From positions 136,501 through 200,500 of the forward strand of contig JAVXUO010003219.1 in the NCBI GenBank assembly GCA_033065855.1: a stretch of 64,000 nt of DNA, written 5' to 3'. This document shows positions 58,166-64,000 of this stretch, piece by piece (the stretch's first letter is position 1; each line of letters opens with the position of its first letter). Source of the DNA: Escallonia rubra (taxonomy: Eukaryota; Streptophyta; Magnoliopsida; Escalloniales; Escalloniaceae). The position numbers and the translations under genes were made by a program. The notes beneath the pieces are model-generated. The model saw only the letters and a list, made by a program, of their open reading frames with translations. It ran no database searches and was not told the DNA's origin.

Positions 58166-61100
58166 ATGTGGCTTCCTAAAGTGGGTAACGGAACAATCAG
58201 GAAGCCAGATGCAGTAATGGCTGGAAACAATAGTCAAAGGAGGTTGGTGGCGGTGGCCATAGACAAGGACAAAGGCAGCCGGCATGCCCTCATGTGGGCG
58301 GTTGACAATCTTCTCTCCGGTGGCCAAACTGTCATCCTTATCCATGTTATCCACAAGCCTTCTAATTCTGCTCATCATCATCATCATCCTCCCAATTCCC
58401 CCTGTACGTCATTTCCATTCTCTCTCTCTCTCTCTCTCTGCATATTTGTGTATTTGTTAGTGTATGTGTGTGCGTAGACGCTCGCATCGCAAGGGCACTT
58501 ACATTTACTTCCTACAGTTCTTCAATAATAGACTCCAAGTTAGCAAGTAACTATGGTTTCTTCTTTTATTGATTATTTACACGTACACTTCTCTACCGGA
58601 TTTCTTAATTTGTTTCCGTTTGAACGCCAATATGTACCTCTCTGAGCCATTTTTGTGTTGCTCAGACATAAACAATGAGCATTGGTATATACTTTGAGCT
58701 GAGTCATTTGTGTTTTTGCTGCATTCAACTAAATCTAGACTGGCATTATGCAATTCTCCTTTCGATTTTCTTTTTGCAAACAATTTGCTTCGTTCATTTT
58801 ATATTAGATGATCCAGATCTATTAGTATATATGTTTTGTCAGCAAATCCGGGTTGCAGCTAAGTTATCAGCCAGAATACTAGCCCTGCCCTAACTTACTG
58901 ATGTACAAAGACTTCTTTTGTTCCCTGAAGTTGCACAAGTGTCTAGAATGAAAAGAAAAAAAAATTCTGGGAAGAAATACAAATATGCAGGGGGAGGATA
59001 CCAATTTGTATACGTTACAACCAGGAAATTAACGATCAATCAATCTGTTGAGCGACATACTGCATGAGTCCCTCATGTAAAGAAACATTTTGCTGTCAGA
59101 ACTGCGATACTAGTTACCAGTGCCTTCATGTTTTTACCAGTTGAGCTAATATGCAATGACTTACAATGTGGATGCAGTTGGAAACACTGGTGGCGGCCGT
59201 GATGTAAATGTTTCTTTATCTGCACACAAGCAACAACTTGAGAAGCAAACTGAAGATTTGTTCCTCACCTTCCATTGCTTTTGTACCCGTAAAGATGTGA
59301 GCTACTGACAAAAACAGGAACATTTTTTTTTTGTAAATATTTTCTAACCATCAATGATGCAAAATCAGTTTGAAATGATCTACAGGGAAATGAAAAATAC
59401 TCATTTTAATCTTCCTGGAAATTTCAATGCAATTTTTTTTGTTTATGCTGACAGATACACTGTCTTGACATCATACTTGAAGACACAGATATAGCAAAGG
59501 CACTAACAGAATATGTTTCTTATGCTGCGATAGAAAACCTGGTTCTTGGTGCCTCATCGCGTCATGGTTTTATCAGGTGAATTCTTGAATTCCATCTGAC
59601 CTCATGAGCAGCAGAGAAAAATAATTAGCAAGAGTTGGGGATAGACGCAATCAGGAGAAAATGATCAACTCTAATAAACTTGCATCAGGTCTCGAGAATT
59701 TGAGTAGGGCTAAATATCAGCAGAATCACAAGGACTAAAATCGTAATCATTGAACTCCTAAAAATGCAGCATCTACTGCTATGGATATATAGAACAAGTG
59801 TTTAAAAATAAAATGTGAATTCAGGTGACTAATTGTGTTTTCATTATCATTTCCTTTCAGAAGATTTAAGATTTCTGATGTTCCTGGCTATGTATCTAAA
59901 GGAGCACCAGATTTCTGCACTGTTTATGTCATCCACAAACAGAAGATCTCTTCTGTGAAAAATGCTTCTCGTGCAGCCCCCTTCGTTTCTCCTCTCTATG
60001 AGAAAATTCAGGACCAAGCTAATAACAACGGCTTTACTGCTGATGCACGCCCCAAGCATAGTTTAAGTATCAGAGGTCTGTTTTATTGACTTGTTCTTTT
60101 GCAGATTTAATACCAATTTTTACTAATACAAAGTGTCGAAACCTGTAACAGCAGCAGATAGGACACCACGCAAGCCTCGTAACTTACACGATGACCACGA
60201 ATCATTCAAGTAAGTAACTAAGGTTCCTGCAAACTTTGGAAGAAGAAAAAGCAGATATATCTACAGTACTAGCTGTTATAGAGTCTTGCACTATAGATCA
60301 AAATGAACCTATTTTAATTGCATGAATTACTTGACAGTGTTGAAAAAGATTGCAATAACCGTAATTTTAACATTTTCCAGCTCTACAAGTTGAAGTTGTT
60401 TTGATTCCCTATTTACAGATATCACTTTTTAGAGAAGGAAAGTAGGTTGGGAGGAAGAAAGGTTGGAAGGGCCGAGAAAAAATTATCATATTGTTTGGTT
60501 TTTAATGTTTCCACACTGTTGGTCTGACCAACCCATGACCATTGTCCGAAACAGGTCAGTTTTTTCTTGAAAGGGTTGAAAATGACTGCAATTCTGAATT
60601 CAATAAGGAAACAAGAATGGGAAATATCAGCTCTGGAAGTTCAAATTGTCCTGATACCCTACTTAGTACTTATAGACATCACCTTTTAAGAGAAGTTTGG
60701 GAAATGGGAAGGGAGGGGAGGGGGTGAAGGAACATTTTTCATTGTAGTTAGATTGGTAAAGTTTTAACATAGTTTTGTATACAAGACTAAACCATGACCA
60801 TTGTTGAAACAGGTCACCGTTTGCTGGAGGACGAGGTTTACATGGAAAGTTACACGGAGATATCTCAGAATCAGATACTGATATATCCTTTGTAAGCTCT
60901 GGCAGGCCAAGCAGTGATCGCATGTCTTCTTTGCTCTACGATAGCATGGACTCGAGCCGTGCCTCACGCGTTTCAACCAGCTCAGAGTACAGCCTTGGGC
61001 CAGTTCACTTGGGAACCAAGAGCACAGAGGCCGGATTTGCGCAGGAATTCTCATCGTCTTCGCTAGAGAGTGATAAAACATCATCTTCAACACATGAAAC

Positions 61101-63145
61101 GGTAGAACGTCATCCTCACCCCCAGATTGGAAAGAGAATGTGTATACATTTATTCTGTGCATTATTCATGTATCATGCAATGGAATGATATACATATGAA
61201 GTAGGTTTTCGTATGTTCTCTGTACCAGATTCTAAACTACTCTTCACTTGGACCTACTAGAACCGAGAACTGCACACCAAAGCCACGCTATTCTGAACTT
61301 CCTTTTACCCCTCTTTGTACTTCATCTCTAATATAGGTTTAGAAAACTTGAACCGAATAAACTTTATGGCACAGGCCATTACCATAGCTGAACTTAAGGC
61401 ATTGAAGTTTTTCCTAAATGACCTCAATTTCTTTTATCTAGGCAGATGAGTTCTGAATATCGTGATCAAACATTATACAGGATGATGTTGACGCTGAAAT
61501 GAGGATGCTAAAGCAAGAACTGAAAAAAATGATGGATTTATATAGCACAGCCTGCAAAGAAGCACTGACAGCTCAACAAAAGGTAGTACTGAAAGAAGCC
61601 ATCCTCTGCTTTATGCAATCACAACAGTCAATAGCTAGTAGTGCTTATTTGATGTGATTTTTGGCACAGACGGTGGAGCTCCATCGCTGGCAAATTGAAG
61701 AAGAACGAAGACTAGAAGAGGCTCGAATTGCAGAGGAAGCGGCAAAGTTGGCTGCTGAACAGGAGAAAGCCAAGTGTAGGGCAGCCATTGAGAAAGCAGA
61801 GGCTGCTCAGAGAATTGCACAAATGGAATCAGAAAGAAGAAGGAATGCTGAAATGAAAGCCATTAAGAGGCAGAACGTATTGAATACTTTATCCCAAAAT
61901 GATTTTAGGTACAGAAGATACACCATTGACCAGATTGAAGAGGCAACCGAATATTTCTCTGAATCTCGCAAGATCGGCGAAGGGGGATATGGCCCTGTCT
62001 TCAAGTGTTTTCTTGACCATACACCGGTAGCTGTTAAAGTCCTACGCCCAGATGCTGCCCAAGGAAGGTCACAATTTCAGCAAGAGGTAAGAATGTGATT
62101 TATCCCCAAAGTAATAATCATGTATAAAGCTTCTACGGTTCTACCTACTGTGTCTAGTACATGTATAACATCAAGTCTCTCTCTTAATCCGTACACTGAA
62201 TGCTTCTCTTTTTTGGAGAAAACAGACAAGTTTTGTGTAAAGAGCAACCAAGTTCATTACCTTAAAAGCAGCAAATTGCAGATAATTGTGTAATTGTAAA
62301 TACAGGTTGAAGTACTGAGCTGCATGCGACATCCCAATATGGTACTGCTACTTGGAGCTTGCCCAGAATATGGATGCCTAATCTATGAATACATGGCTAA
62401 TGGTAGCTTAGAGGACCGTCTATTCCGACGAGGGAACACCCCAGCTCTGTCTTGGCAACTTAGGTTCCGAATTGCATCAGAAATTGGAACAGGCCTGCTC
62501 TTTCTCCACCAGACCAAGCCAGAGCCACTTGTACACAGGGACCTGAAACCTGGTAATATTCTTCTTGACCACAACTACGTGAGCAAGATCAGTGATGTCG
62601 GATTGTCCAGGCTTGTCCCTCCATCTGTTGCTGATGATGTAACACAGTACCGAATGACATCAACAGCTGGCACTTTTTGCTACATTGATCCAGAATACCA
62701 ACAAACAGGAATGCTTGGGGTTAAGTCGGACGTGTACTCCTTGGGGATCATGCTTCTTCAGTTGATAACAGCAAAGCCAGCAATGGGGTTGACTCACCAC
62801 GTCGGACGTTCCATCGAGAAGGGCACGTTTGCCGATGAGATGCTGGACAAAGCTGTGGAGGATTGGCCAGTTGACGAGGCCTTGTGCTTTGCAAAAGTAG
62901 CACTTCAATGTGCAGAGCTGAGACGGAAAGACAGGCCAGATCTTGGGAAGGTTGTTTTGCCGGAGCTTAACCGACTGAGTGCACTTGGGGAAGAAAATAT
63001 GCCCCCTTCAATGATGGTGTGCGGGAATGCAAGTTCAGGCCCCTCCCCTATTCACAGCATGCAAGACGTTTTTAGTGATGCTTCCCTTGTACATTCAGGA
63101 TATAGTAGCTCAAAAAGCCTCTCAAGCGCATCATCCCGCGCATAA
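58166..63145 (+). CDS. USP-domain receptor-like cytoplasmic kinase without U-box
   Basis: Nine exons: 58166-58400, 59178-59296, 59455-59576, 59861-60075, 60158-60209, 60813-61101, 61481-61582, 61670-62086, 62306-63145 (2391 nt, 796 aa). The N terminus is a universal-stress-protein-like domain (RLVAVAIDKDKGSRHALMWA ... NLVLGASSRHGFIRRF ... APDFCTVYVIHK). A Ser-rich linker and a Glu/Ala/Arg-rich coiled coil (about 345-450) follow, then a kinase domain: GEGGYG (481-486), Lys501, HRD (594-596) and DVG (614-616) in place of DFG. The Asp residues of both motifs are present, so activity is plausible. The architecture is RLCK-IX/PUB-like, but after the kinase there is only a Ser-rich tail (780-796), no U-box. 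It therefore fits the USP-kinase branch and should not act as an E3 ligase. The substrate is unknown. Confidence 0.92.
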
Positions 63146-64000
63146 AAGCCACTCTATCAGGCATGAATACGATGAGAGAATATGACTCGGAAGATGGGTG
63201 CAAACACATTGTGCTGTGAAGCTTAGCTTGGGGTGACGGTGCATGAAATCCTTTTAGGGTACGTTAGGTAAAAGAAAGTTGAAAAGCTAAATTGTTGACT
63301 TGATCGTCTTTTGGGTTTCCTTTTATATAATTTATATATTGCTGTATAAATAACAATAAGATCATGATGGAGCAACCTTGAATGGAGCTCATTCATGACT
63401 GTAGGCCAGCCTAGTTGCCGTGAGGTTTAATTGGTAGGGGGAACCAGCATCAGAGCCCAGAAACCAAGGGCTTCAGCTGCATGCTTGTGCATGCTTGGTT
63501 TTGACATGAGAATGCTAATGAAAGTATTTGACAATTATGGTACTGATCATCCACTACCAAACTTGTTCTACTTGGTTTTGTTTCCTTTGTAAATGTATTA
63601 GCTCTAGTGGGAGAGGCGGAAGTTTGTTTCAACTTGGATGCATGTTATGAAAGTGTTTGTTTCGTGCAAATGAAGAAGCATTGAACTGAAGGACGGAACT
63701 GCTGAAGTGGTGTTCTGACTGACATTTGTGCAGTTGCAGCAATTGACAGATTGCAGTTTTTGCATCAGTTGATTGTAGTCAAAGGAAGGAGGGTGGTAGT
63801 GAAGGTGTTGTGCGGAGTTGCACATTCTAATCGATCGCCCCTCCCCCAGTCCCCCATCCCCACCGCCACCCCACAATGGCTCATTGGCTCGCGCATGTTT
63901 TTGCGCAATAGGCGTTGGTTGAATATACTATTCATGAATGATGTTAATGTTTTTCGACAAAACCCTGTTGTTCTACTTGTATATATATTTTGTTGGCCAA
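63146..64000. other. 3' flank of USP-kinase gene
   Basis: This is the likely 3' untranslated region and intergenic DNA. No further gene, RNA gene or transposon end was recognised. Confidence 0.5.

Noticed and set aside
1-64000. CRISPR arrays, rRNA operons or bacterial operons
   Set aside because: None is present. The introns and gene families are those of a plant nuclear genome, and the short repeats seen are microsatellites or transposon parts.

Overview
This window is nuclear DNA of a flowering plant. The genes are split by many GT-AG introns (plus one GC-AG intron) and belong to plant families: STRUBBELIG-type and pollen-receptor-type LRR kinases, a USP-kinase RLCK, plant cytosolic histidyl-tRNA synthetase, F-box/FBA and Pumilio fragments. 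Plant transposon classes fill the gaps. The species cannot be fixed from the sequence alone.

Five genes look intact and all lie on the + strand: a membrane-anchored START lipid-binding protein (935-6294, 6 exons, 416 aa); a STRUBBELIG-family LRR receptor-like pseudokinase (7598-16380, 16 exons, 717 aa); cytosolic histidyl-tRNA synthetase (42443-52301, 7 exons, 793 aa); a pollen-receptor-kinase-like LRR pseudokinase (53004-56314, 3 exons, 703 aa); and a USP-domain cytoplasmic kinase without a U-box (58166-63145, 9 exons, 796 aa). I chose exon boundaries from splice consensus and reading phase, and every model closes in frame.

The middle (about 17.6-41.5 kb) is a duplication and transposon zone. 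A 2.57-kb Mutator-like element with a 9-bp target duplication carries a second nested element (17659-20230). Two damaged copies of the histidyl-tRNA synthetase gene follow (about 20.7-24.1 kb and 25.7-30.4 kb). Between them sits a nearly perfect inverted repeat of F-box-associated domain sequence (24195-25588). Next come a rearranged partial copy of the pollen-receptor kinase, a Ty3/gypsy gag-LTR remnant on the minus strand, a frameshifted Pumilio pseudogene, a 924-bp hAT-type element with an 8-bp target duplication (37140-38063), a large foldback built from RNase H-like (RVT_3) sequence (38163-40305), and a decayed copy of the START gene's 5' region (40331-41521).

The order HARS-HARS-PRK (broken) followed by HARS-PRK (intact) points to repeated duplication of one HARS-PRK segment, with later rearrangement and insertion. 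The START 5' copy just upstream of the intact HARS shows that DNA from the left edge of the window was also copied there. The two inverted repeats are the best candidates for something unusual, because either would give long double-stranded RNA if transcribed. The second HARS copy still reads as an open chimera with an F-box-derived N terminus.
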